Shown here one piece after another: positions 1 to 6,925 of a stretch of DNA of 64,000 nucleotides (the stretch's first letter is position 1; every line of letters begins with the position of its first letter). A model generated the notes under the pieces. The model was not told the origin of the DNA. It saw nothing but the letters and a program-made list of their open reading frames with translations, and searched no databases. The DNA is taken from NCBI RefSeq assembly GCF_013177455.1, contig NZ_CP053660.1, positions 1,922,001-1,986,000 on the forward strand, written 5' to 3'. This stretch comes from Nocardioides marmotae (GTDB lineage Bacteria > Actinomycetota > Actinomycetes > Propionibacteriales > Nocardioidaceae). Made by a program: the position numbers and the translations under genes.

Positions 1-720
1 TCGGTGGTCGACGGCGCGAGCGCGGTCGTCACGACCGTGCACCCGATGGCCGCGGACCGCGAGACCCAGCACCGCGTCGGGGTCGAGGGCACCACGACGA
101 TCGCCCGGGCCGCCCGCGACGCCGGGGTACGCCGCCTGGTGCACGTCTCGACGGCCGCCGTCTACGACCGCTCGCCCGGGGCGGACGACGTGGACGAGTC
201 CTCCGCGCTGGTCGGTGAGGACGCGGGCGACTACGGCGTCACCAAGCGCGACACCGACGCCTCGCTGGCCGCCGTCGAGGCGATCACGCGGGTGCTCGTC
301 CGGCCGCCGGCGATCCTCGGGCCGGGGGCGACCTCGGTGTGGAACACCCTGCGCCCCGGCGCCATCCGCGAGAACCCGGCCGCGCGGCGTACCGCCCCGG
401 ACCGGTCGTTCGCGTGGGTCCACGTCACCGACCTCGCGACGTTCCTCGCCGACGTGGCGACCGGCGCCGTGCCCGACGCCGAGGACCCGGCCCGCGGCCC
501 GGTCGCGGGGGAGTGCACGCCGGTCAACCTCGCCGCCGAGCCGGCCCGGGCCCGCGACTACTTCGGGACCGTCGCGGAGGCCGTCGGCGTCGAGCCGGAG
601 TGGGTCGAGGAGCCGGTGTGGACCGGCCGGATCGTGGCCGACCGCGCCCGCGGCTGGGGCTGGTCGCCTGCGGTCACCCTCGACGCCGCGCTCACCGAGC
701 TCGCCGAGGGACTGCGGTGA
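1..720 (+). CDS. NAD-dependent epimerase/dehydratase family protein (5' end outside window)
   Basis: The reading frame is open from the first base, so the N-terminus with the Rossmann glycine motif lies upstream and the reaction cannot be pinned down. The visible part carries the extended-SDR catalytic pair as YGVTK near residue 78, followed by VRPPAILGPG and a substrate-domain-like C-terminal half. This family oxidises, epimerises or reduces nucleotide sugars, or reduces small carbonyl compounds, using NAD(P). The stop codon overlaps the GTG of the next gene (GTGA), so the two are probably cotranscribed. Substrate unknown. Confidence 0.8.
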   Translation, partial: SVVDGASAVVTTVHPMAADRETQHRVGVEGTTTIARAARDAGVRRLVHVSTAAVYDRSPGADDVDESSALVGEDAGDYGVTKRDTDASLAAVEAITRVLVRPPAILGPGATSVWNTLRPGAIRENPAARRTAPDRSFAWVHVTDLATFLADVATGAVPDAEDPARGPVAGECTPVNLAAEPARARDYFGTVAEAVGVEPEWVEEPVWTGRIVADRARGWGWSPAVTLDAALTELAEGLR

Positions 721-1304
721 CCGCCGGGGAGGCGACCGACACCCGCTCGATGCGCGAGCGGATGGAGGCCGGCGAGCTGTACGTCGCCGACGACCCCGAG
801 ATCGGCGAGGCGAGCGCCGTGGCGCTGGACCTGATGGCGGCGTACAACGCCACCTCGGTGCGGCAGGCGCCGCTGCGCCGCCTGCTCCTCGAGCAGCTCC
901 TGGGCTCGATCGGGGAGGGCACCGAGCTGCGGCCGCCGATCCACGTCGACTACGGCTCGAACATCACGATCGGGGCCCGCTGCTTCGCCAACTTCGGCCT
1001 GGTGGCGCTCGACGTCGCCGCGATCACCATCGGCGACGACGTGCAGATCGGGCCGAACGTCCAGCTGCTCACCCCCACCCACCCGCTCGAGCCCGGGCCG
1101 CGGCGGGACAAGTGGGAGGCGGCCTCGCCGATCACCATCGGCGACAACGTCTGGCTGGGCGGCGGGGCGATCGTGCTGCCGGGGGTCACGATCGGCGAGA
1201 ACACCGTCGTCGGCGCCGGCGCGGTCGTCACCAAGGACCTGCCCGCCAACGTGGTCGCCGTCGGCAATCCCGCCCGCGTGGTCAAGGAGCTCACCGACGG
1301 CTGA
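717..1304 (+). CDS. sugar O-acetyltransferase, maltose/galactoside acetyltransferase type
   Basis: This 195-residue protein starts at a GTG that overlaps the previous stop. It has the N-terminal Maa-type cap (SMRERMEAGELYVADDPE) followed by left-handed beta-helix hexapeptide repeats (ITIGDDVQIGPNVQLLTPTHP, ITIGDNVWLGGGAIVLPGVTIG). The TPTHP segment contains the family's catalytic histidine, near residue 122. Such enzymes move acetyl groups from acetyl-CoA to sugar hydroxyls in the cytoplasm. Coupling with the upstream epimerase suggests joint sugar or nucleotide-sugar modification. The physiological acceptor is not visible from sequence. Confidence 0.85.
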   Translation: MTAGEATDTRSMRERMEAGELYVADDPEIGEASAVALDLMAAYNATSVRQAPLRRLLLEQLLGSIGEGTELRPPIHVDYGSNITIGARCFANFGLVALDVAAITIGDDVQIGPNVQLLTPTHPLEPGPRRDKWEAASPITIGDNVWLGGGAIVLPGVTIGENTVVGAGAVVTKDLPANVVAVGNPARVVKELTDG

Positions 1305-1354
1305 CCCGGGCGGCTGACCCTGGCGGTTGACTCTCTGGCGGTTGACCCTGGCGG
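1302..1354. repeat. short imperfect tandem repeat after the acetyltransferase gene
   Basis: Units resembling GGCGGTTGACCCT or GGCGGCTGACCCT occur about four times in a row, starting at the stop codon of the acetyltransferase gene. Each unit carries a TGA, so read-through is stopped in the reading frames the repeat crosses. No function is evident. Confidence 0.5.
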
Positions 1355-1369
1355 CGGCGCCGACGCGGG

Positions 1370-2446
1370 TCAGCCGAGCCAGTCGGCGTAGAAGATGCCG
1401 AGGCCGGCCACGACGCAGAGCCCGGCGATGATCCAGAACCGGATGACGACGGTGACCTCGTCCCAGCCGAGGTGCTCGAAGTGGTGGTGGATGGGCGCGA
1501 TCCGGAAGATCCGGCGCCCGGTGCCGGTGACGCGCCGGGTGAGCTTGAACCAGCTCATCTGCAGCAGCACCGAGAGCGTCTCGAGCACGAACAGCCCGGC
1601 GATGACGGCCATCAGCAGCTCGGTCCGGGACATGATCGCCAGCCCGGCCAGGGCGCCGCCGAGGGCGAGCGAGCCGACGTCGCCCATGATGATCTGCGCC
1701 GGCTTGGCGTTCCACCACAGGAAGCCGATGCACGCCGCGGCGATCGCCGCCGAGGCGACCGCGAGGTCCAGCGGGTCGCGCACCTCATAGCACGACGCCC
1801 CCACGTCGGGGGAGCCGCAACGGTGGTTGTTCTGCCAGAAGTTCACGACGGCGTACGCCCCGAAGACCATCGCCGCCGTCCCCGCGAGCAGCCCGTCGGC
1901 GCCGTCGGCGAGGTTCGCGCCGTTGGAGGAGGCGGTCACGATGAACCAGATCAGCAGCAGGGCCACGACCAGGGGCAGCTTGATCCCCCAGTCGTGGGTG
2001 GTGGAGAGGTACTGCGAGGCCGGCCGCACGCCACGCTCGTCGGCGAAGAGCTGGGTGGCCAGGAGCCCGAAGACCAGCGCGACCAACGTCTGGCCGGCCA
2101 TCTTGGCGCGGCTGCTGAGGCCCTGGTTGTGCTGGGTGTAGACCTTGATGAAGTCGTCGAGGAAGCCGACCGCCCCACAGCCGAGGAGCAGCAGGAGCAG
2201 CAACCAGCCGCTGGCGGTGGGGCGTGACCCAGTCACCAGCGTCGCGAGGAGGTACGCCGCCACCGCGCTGGCGATGATGACCAGCCCGCCCATGGTCGGC
2301 GTCCCGCGCTTGACGTGGTGGGTCGTGGGGCCGTCGTCCCGGATCGGCTGGCCGAAGCCGTGCCGGATGAACCACCCGATTGCCACCCGCGTGCCCAGGA
2401 GCGAGAGGACCACCGCCAGCCCGCTGCCCAGCAGGATCGCCCGCAT
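1370..2446 (-). CDS. mraY: phospho-N-acetylmuramoyl-pentapeptide-transferase-like protein (MraY family)
   Basis: This 358-residue polytopic membrane protein has the usual MraY length. MraY moves phospho-MurNAc-pentapeptide from UDP to undecaprenyl phosphate, the first membrane step of peptidoglycan synthesis. Visible motifs are THHVKRGTPTMGG near residue 42, the acidic FLDDFIKV near 95, NLADGADGL near 190, MGDVGSLALGG near 265 and the histidine cluster PIHHHFEHLGW near 310. The ATG at 2446 is preceded by GGAAGG at good spacing; the longer frame upstream runs through a terminator-like hairpin and is rejected. No dcw genes surround it, which is unusual: it may be a second, stand-alone paralogue. 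Confidence 0.85.
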   Translation of the reverse strand: MRAILLGSGLAVVLSLLGTRVAIGWFIRHGFGQPIRDDGPTTHHVKRGTPTMGGLVIIASAVAAYLLATLVTGSRPTASGWLLLLLLLGCGAVGFLDDFIKVYTQHNQGLSSRAKMAGQTLVALVFGLLATQLFADERGVRPASQYLSTTHDWGIKLPLVVALLLIWFIVTASSNGANLADGADGLLAGTAAMVFGAYAVVNFWQNNHRCGSPDVGASCYEVRDPLDLAVASAAIAAACIGFLWWNAKPAQIIMGDVGSLALGGALAGLAIMSRTELLMAVIAGLFVLETLSVLLQMSWFKLTRRVTGTGRRIFRIAPIHHHFEHLGWDEVTVVIRFWIIAGLCVVAGLGIFYADWLG

Positions 2447-2540
2447 GCCGTGCCTTCCGTCGCGTCGTGACCGGCGCTCCGTGCGGCGGGCCGCGGACAT
2501 CCTGGCGCAGCGGGCGCCCGTCGTGGCGGAGCGACACGAC

Positions 2541-2566
2541 GGGGCCGGCACCCGCAAGCCGGCCCC
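2541..2566. terminator. hairpin between the TetR gene and mraY
   Basis: A perfect 9-bp stem (GGGGCCGGC pairing with GCCGGCCCC) has an 8-nt loop. It lies 31 bp past the stop of the minus-strand TetR gene and 94 bp before the mraY-like start. It probably ends the TetR transcript. There is no T-tract, as is common in high-GC actinobacteria. Confidence 0.5.
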
Positions 2567-2597
2567 GACGGCCGGCCCGGCTGGTCAGTCCGGCTGG

Positions 2598-3227
2598 TCA
2601 GTCCGCGGCGGGGGCGGTGAGCGGGCTGGTCACCGGCGCCTGGAGCAGGCCGCCGACCGCGTCGCAGAGGAAGGCGCCGGCCTCGGCCCACCGGGCCGGC
2701 TCGCCGGAGGCCTGGGCGCGTTCCTCGATCTCGGCGCACGCGCTGATGACCAGGTGCAGGGTCAGCCGGCCGCGGGCCTCGACCGTGCGGGGGTCGAGGT
2801 GGCTGAGCCGCTGCGCCACGGAGGCGACGATGCGGGTCGAGGTCGGGTGCCGGCCGGCGCCGGAGCGCATCAGGTCCGCGGTCGCCGGGTCGGTCATCAC
2901 CTGCTGCAGGAAGCGCGCGCGCCACGACGGCGTGGGCTGGGCGGCGAAGACGTCGGTGAGCGGGATGACCAGCGCGCGGACGTCGCCGAGCAGCGAGTCG
3001 GACCGCTCGAACATCCGCTCCTGGGCGGGCTCCACCTCGGCGTGGTGCCGCTCGACCAGCGCCTCGAGCAGGCCGACCCGCCCGCCGAAGTAGTAGTGCA
3101 CCGCCGAGTGGTTGCTGTTGCCGGCGGCCTCGGCGACCTGCCGGTCGGAGACGGTCGCGATACCGCGCTCGGCGAAGAGTCGTTCGGCGGCGTCCAGGAG
3201 CGGCAGCCGGACATCCGGACGCGGCAT
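2598..3227 (-). CDS. TetR/AcrR family transcriptional regulator
   Basis: This 209-residue protein has a classical N-terminal TetR helix-turn-helix at about residues 8-55 (AAERLFAERG, then SDRQVAEAAG and the recognition-helix region ending VHYYFGGRVGLLEALV). A divergent C-terminal ligand-binding and dimerisation domain follows. It is transcribed away from the large membrane protein gene at 3376, with 148 bp between the start codons. By the usual TetR logic it most likely represses itself and that transporter. The ligand is unknown. Confidence 0.88.
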   Translation of the reverse strand: MPRPDVRLPLLDAAERLFAERGIATVSDRQVAEAAGNSNHSAVHYYFGGRVGLLEALVERHHAEVEPAQERMFERSDSLLGDVRALVIPLTDVFAAQPTPSWRARFLQQVMTDPATADLMRSGAGRHPTSTRIVASVAQRLSHLDPRTVEARGRLTLHLVISACAEIEERAQASGEPARWAEAGAFLCDAVGGLLQAPVTSPLTAPAAD

Positions 3228-3375
3228 GACTCCCTCTCGTCGGCGGGTGGAGCAGCCGCCAGCCTATCGTTTCAGCGTTTTAAGTCATGCGGCGTACTAT
3301 CGCCCCGACGCCTCGTCCGGGGCGACGACGACGAGCACAGCCGCGGCGGCCGCCCGCGCGCGAGGGGACCAGCAC
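3228..3375. promoter_or_regulatory. shared control region of the TetR and membrane-protein genes
   Basis: This divergent intergenic stretch carries the only AT-rich patch in the neighbourhood (CGTTTCAGCGTTTTAAGTCA, about 3268-3287), a plausible position for overlapping promoters and a TetR operator. No convincing long palindrome was found. The ribosome-binding sequence GAGGGGAC sits just before the TTG at 3376. Confidence 0.4.
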
Positions 3376-5577
3376 TTGTCCACGAACCACCCCGACGACG
3401 CGACCGGGAACCCCGCCGCGAGCGCCGAGAAGTACCCGCCGCCCCCGCCGGAGACCCCGGTGGAGCGCAAGGGACGCATGATCGCGCTGTTCGTCATGCC
3501 GTTCCTCATCGTCACGATGATGTACGCGACGTACATGGGCACCATGCACGACCCGCAGCCCCGTGACCTCCCGGTCGCCGTGGTCGGCGCGGGTGCCGCG
3601 GCCGATCGGTTCGCCGAGGAGCTCGAGGCCGGGTCCGACGGTGCCCTCGAGGTACGCCGCGTGGCCGACGTGGCCGAGGCCGAGGACCTGGTCCGCGACC
3701 AGGAGGTCGCCGGTGCGATCGCGGTCCCCGCCGAGGGCCAGACGGCGACGGTCTACCGCGCCATGGCCTCGGGTGCCTCCCAGGCGACGCTGGTCGACCG
3801 CACCCTCGGTGCGGCGGCGATCGCGGAGTCCTGGCAGGTGGAGACCGTCGACGTCGTGCCGCTGCCCGAGGGCGACGGGTCGGGGACGATGGCGCTGTTC
3901 GCCGCGATGGGCATGATGCTCGCCGGCTACGTGCCGCTGAGCGGCATGCTGCTCGGCACGCCGAACCTGCTGCGCGTGCGCCGCTTCCTGCCGATCGCGG
4001 TCGGCTGGGGCGCGCTGACCAGCTCGCTGGTCTGGCTGGTCCTCGGTCCGCTCGTCGGCGCCGTCGACGGGCACTACCCGCTGTTCCTGGGCGTCGGGAC
4101 GCTGGCCGTCACCGCGGTCGCCTCGGCCCAGCTGCTGTTCACCAAGGTGCTCGGCCCGTTCGCGGTGCTCCTCGGCATGCTGCTGTGGGTCGTCTTCGGT
4201 GTGCCCTCCTCCAACCTCGCCCTCTCCGTCCACGCCATGCCCGGCTTCCTCCAGTGGCTCCACGGGGTGCTGCCGCTGCCCGCGGCCGGCGAGGCGATCC
4301 GTTCGGCGGTCTACTTCGACGGCGCCGGCTTCTGGGGCCACGTGCTCACCCTCGCCCTCTGGCTGGTCGTGGGCCTGGGCCTGGCCGTGCTCAAGGAGCG
4401 CCGCTCGGGTGACCTGATCGTCGGTGGGCCGCTCTACACCGAGCCCGACGCGCCCCTGCCGGCGCTGTCGGGCGGGCCGGTCGCGCCGTACCGGCGCCGG
4501 CTGGTCGCGGTCGCGCTGTTCCCGCTGAGCATCGTGGTCACCGTCGTGACCCTGATGAGCCTCTCGATGCACCAGCCCGACATCCGCGACATGCCGGTCG
4601 CGGTGGTCGGCCCGGCCGACGCCGCGGGCCAGGTCGTCGACCAGCTCGAGCCTGCGCTCGGTGACTACCTGGACCTCCAGGTGGTCGGCTCCCAGGAGGA
4701 GGCGACCGACCTCATCCGCAGCCAGGACGTCGTGGCGGCGTACGTCCTCCCGGGCGGCGCGGGCGAGAGCCCGACGCTCGTCACTGCCGGCGGTGCCGGG
4801 GCCAGCCAGCAGTCCGCGGTCACCCAGATGTTCGCGGCGGTCGCCGCCGAGGGCGGGGGCGAGCTCGCGACCGAGGACATCGCCCCGCTGACCGAGGACG
4901 ACACCGGCGGCAGCAACAGCATGTACGTCGGGATGGGCTGGATCATGGCCGGCTTCCTGTTCTTCGCCGTCATGCGCGGCGGGGCGCCCGACCTGACCCG
5001 CACGCGCCAGCTGCTGCCGCTGGTCGCCGGGTGGTCCGTCGGGATCTCGGTGTGGCTGTGGTTCCTCTACGACGTGCTCATCGGCGCGGTCAACGGGCAC
5101 GCGCTGGAGCTGATCGGGTACGGCACCCTGACCGTCTTCGCGGTCGCCTGGGCGAGCGCCACCCTGATCCGGGTCGGCGGCCTGGGCGCCCTGGTCCCGG
5201 TGATGATCGTGGTCATGCTGGCCGGCGTGCCCGCCTCCGGCGGCGGCCTGTCGATCTACATGGTCCCGGAGTTCTTCCGCCCGCTGGCCGACATCCTGCC
5301 GCTCCCGGCCGCGGTCGACCTGGCGCGCTCGCTCGTCTACCTCGACGGCACCGGCGTCGGCGGCGACCTCCTGGTCATCGCGATCTGGGGCATCGTCGGC
5401 CTCGCGCTGAACTTCCTGGTCGTCGACCGCTGGCTGAACCGGCCGGGTGCGGCTCCGCACGCGCCGATGGGCCCGCGCTACCGGCCCGAGCGGCCGGCGA
5501 AGTCCGCCGACACCGACACCGACACCGACGGTGGCGCCGACGGCCAGGCGTTGGCCGGCGCGAGCCGGGCGGGCTGA
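3376..5577 (+). CDS. large membrane protein with an internal duplication (ABC-2/YhgE-like permease repeat)
   Basis: This 733-residue protein has two homologous halves, at about residues 30-355 and 372-700. Each begins with an N-terminal membrane helix (IALFVMPFLIVTMMY; VALFPLSIVVTVVTLM). Each continues with a soluble segment starting at a DLPVAVVG- or DMPVAVVG-type strand with a later VAGAIAVP or VVAAYVLP strand, then four or five membrane helices around PLPAAGEAIRSAVYFDG or PLPAAVDLARSLVYLDG. This layout resembles ABC-2-type/YhgE (Pip) permease modules, usually one per chain. No ATPase domain or ATPase gene is adjacent. The TTG start is chosen for its AGGGGAC ribosome site; the ATG at 3478 is possible but would remove the cytoplasmic N-terminus. 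Probably controlled by the divergent TetR. Substrate unknown. Confidence 0.75.
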   Translation: MSTNHPDDATGNPAASAEKYPPPPPETPVERKGRMIALFVMPFLIVTMMYATYMGTMHDPQPRDLPVAVVGAGAAADRFAEELEAGSDGALEVRRVADVAEAEDLVRDQEVAGAIAVPAEGQTATVYRAMASGASQATLVDRTLGAAAIAESWQVETVDVVPLPEGDGSGTMALFAAMGMMLAGYVPLSGMLLGTPNLLRVRRFLPIAVGWGALTSSLVWLVLGPLVGAVDGHYPLFLGVGTLAVTAVASAQLLFTKVLGPFAVLLGMLLWVVFGVPSSNLALSVHAMPGFLQWLHGVLPLPAAGEAIRSAVYFDGAGFWGHVLTLALWLVVGLGLAVLKERRSGDLIVGGPLYTEPDAPLPALSGGPVAPYRRRLVAVALFPLSIVVTVVTLMSLSMHQPDIRDMPVAVVGPADAAGQVVDQLEPALGDYLDLQVVGSQEEATDLIRSQDVVAAYVLPGGAGESPTLVTAGGAGASQQSAVTQMFAAVAAEGGGELATEDIAPLTEDDTGGSNSMYVGMGWIMAGFLFFAVMRGGAPDLTRTRQLLPLVAGWSVGISVWLWFLYDVLIGAVNGHALELIGYGTLTVFAVAWASATLIRVGGLGALVPVMIVVMLAGVPASGGGLSIYMVPEFFRPLADILPLPAAVDLARSLVYLDGTGVGGDLLVIAIWGIVGLALNFLVVDRWLNRPGAAPHAPMGPRYRPERPAKSADTDTDTDGGADGQALAGASRAG

Positions 5578-5599
5578 TCGCCGTACCGCTCACCCTCGG

Positions 5600-6379
5600 A
5601 TGACCACCACCGCCCGGCCCGTCCGGCCGCCCGCACCGCGGGTGGCCGGACGGGCCGCGGCGGAGCTCGCCCTGGTCTCGGTGCTGTTCGGGATCTACAC
5701 GCTCGGTCGGGCGCTGGTGGACGACGGGGAGCTGGTCGCGTTCCGCAACGCCCGGTGGGTGCGCGAGGTCCAGGACCTGCTCGGCCTGCCGTCGGAGGCC
5801 GCGCTCCAGGCTGCGGTCCACGCGCTGGCCCACGGCGAGGCCCTGCTCCGCGTCGCCAACGTCTACTACACGGGCGTGCACTTCCCGCTCATGGTCGTCT
5901 TCCTGGTCTGGGGCTTCCTGTGGCGGCCGGTGGCGGAGTACCGCTGGGCCCGCAACCTGGTGGTCCTGCAGACCGGCGCCGCGCTCGTCGTGCACGTGGC
6001 CTTCCCGCTCGCGCCGCCGCGGATGTTCCCCGAGTGGGGGTTCGTGGACACCATGACGCGCTACGGCCCCTCGCCGTACGACGGCGCGGGCGGCGCCCTG
6101 GCCAACCAGCTTGCCGCCATGCCGAGCCTCCACGTCGGCTGGGCCGTGCTGATCGCCTACGTCGTCGTGCGCACCGGGCCGCGCCCGCTCGGCGTGCTGG
6201 CGGTCGGCCACGCGGTCCTCACCACCGCGATCGTCGTCGTCACCGCCAACCACTGGTGGCTCGACGCGCTCGCCGGCGTGCTGCTGCTCGTGGCCGCGGC
6301 TGCCGTCCTGCGTCGGTCCGGTCCCGGCGGGACCGGCTCCGGCGGGTCCGGCCCGGTCGGGGCGGGCGTGGAGCGATGA
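5600..6379 (+). CDS. PAP2-family phosphatase/inositolphosphotransferase-like membrane protein
   Basis: This 259-residue integral membrane protein has the PAP2 signature: PSLHVGWAVL near residue 175 (motif 2 with catalytic histidine) and TANHWWLDALAG near residue 215 (motif 3 with histidine and aspartate). Several hydrophobic helices flank these. PAP2 enzymes remove or transfer phosphate on lipid phosphates at the membrane. The spacing of motifs fits the PAP2_3 (aureobasidin-resistance-like) branch. The ATG at 5600 follows the previous stop by 22 bp and the end overlaps the next gene by ATGA, suggesting translational coupling. Confidence 0.8.
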   Translation: MTTTARPVRPPAPRVAGRAAAELALVSVLFGIYTLGRALVDDGELVAFRNARWVREVQDLLGLPSEAALQAAVHALAHGEALLRVANVYYTGVHFPLMVVFLVWGFLWRPVAEYRWARNLVVLQTGAALVVHVAFPLAPPRMFPEWGFVDTMTRYGPSPYDGAGGALANQLAAMPSLHVGWAVLIAYVVVRTGPRPLGVLAVGHAVLTTAIVVVTANHWWLDALAGVLLLVAAAAVLRRSGPGGTGSGGSGPVGAGVER

Positions 6380-6597
6380 CCGCGGAGGACCACCACCCGC
6401 TCCGGGACATGCGGCAGGCCGTGCTCGAGGCCTGGCACGAGGGTGTGCTCGCCGCCCGCGCGGGGGTGCCGCTCGCCGCGTGCCCGCACCTCCCGGCCGC
6501 CGCCGCCCACGACCGCCTGGTCGCGCTGTGGTGGCTGCGCGGCCACCATGCGTCGAGCCGGCGAGGGGGACCCGCCGGCGGCCGCCCGCCGGGGTGA
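6376..6597 (+). CDS. small Rmf/CrpP-like protein
   Basis: This 73-residue cytosolic protein is coupled by ATGA to the PAP2 gene. Its core, EAWHEGVLAARAGVPLAACP followed about 17 residues later by ALWWLRGHHA, resembles the ribosome modulation factor pattern (G-x2-AA-x-G-x4-CP ... W-x-RG). Rmf homologues bind 70S ribosomes and promote hibernation in proteobacteria; short relatives of unknown role occur in actinobacteria. Assignment rests on the pattern only. The C-terminal tail is arginine/glycine-rich and low in complexity. Confidence 0.55.
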   Translation: MTAEDHHPLRDMRQAVLEAWHEGVLAARAGVPLAACPHLPAAAAHDRLVALWWLRGHHASSRRGGPAGGRPPG

Positions 6598-6733
6598 CCC
6601 ATCCGTTCGGCGCCCGGCACCGAAGGACCTGCGTGCGCCGCCGAGCGGCCGCGGGGGCTCGGCCCGGCGGAGCGCGCGTGCGCGGCTCGGGCCCCATGTT
6701 CGCCCGAGCCGCGCCGCCCGGCCTCGCCCTGCG

Positions 6734-6783
6734 GGGTCGTGTGCTTGACGTCGCGGTCCCGCGCGTCCTGAGGCACACGACCC
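6734..6783. repeat. 11-bp inverted repeat with a further half-site
   Basis: GGGTCGTGTGC (6734-6744) and GCACACGACCC (6773-6783) form perfect arms around 28 bp. A third GCACACGA lies at 6824-6831. The stretch 6598-6925 has no convincing gene, so these arms are either structure in the 3' part of the PAP2 transcript or binding sites upstream of helR. Confidence 0.5.
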
Positions 6784-6833
6784 GCGACGAGGGCGCCCGG
6801 GCGGGACGACGCACCGGCTCCGGGCACACGAAA

Positions 6834-6855
6834 GGCGAGGGGTGAACCCCTCGCC
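6834..6855. terminator. strong hairpin upstream of helR
   Basis: A perfect 9-bp stem, GGCGAGGGG with CCCCTCGCC, closes a TGAA tetraloop. It sits just before the helR promoter region. It is either the terminator of the PAP2/Rmf-like operon or part of the helR leader. No T-tract follows. Confidence 0.55.
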
Positions 6856-6876
6856 ATGTCCAAGGTATAGCGCGTC

Positions 6877-6899
6877 GGGGGGCTTGCGGCAAGACCCCC
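6877..6899 (+). promoter_or_regulatory. rifamycin-associated element (RAE) of helR
   Basis: The sequence GGGGCTTGCGGCAAGACCCC lies within an imperfect palindrome centred on 6888, with perfect inner arms CTTGC and GCAAG and outer G and C runs. It matches my memory of the actinobacterial RAE consensus (GGGGCTTGCGGCAAGGCCCC) with one difference. RAEs precede rifamycin-inducible resistance genes, including helR. A possible -10-like TATAGC is at 6866-6871. The element ends 26 bp before the helR start. Confidence 0.8.
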
Positions 6900-6925
6900 G
6901 GGCGGACCCAGAATCGCCCGCCGTG

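Noticed and set aside
6240..6863. Minus-strand frame covering the gap before helR
   Set aside because: Arg/Pro/Ala-rich composition and no start or ribosome site of quality; the stretch is better read as regulatory.
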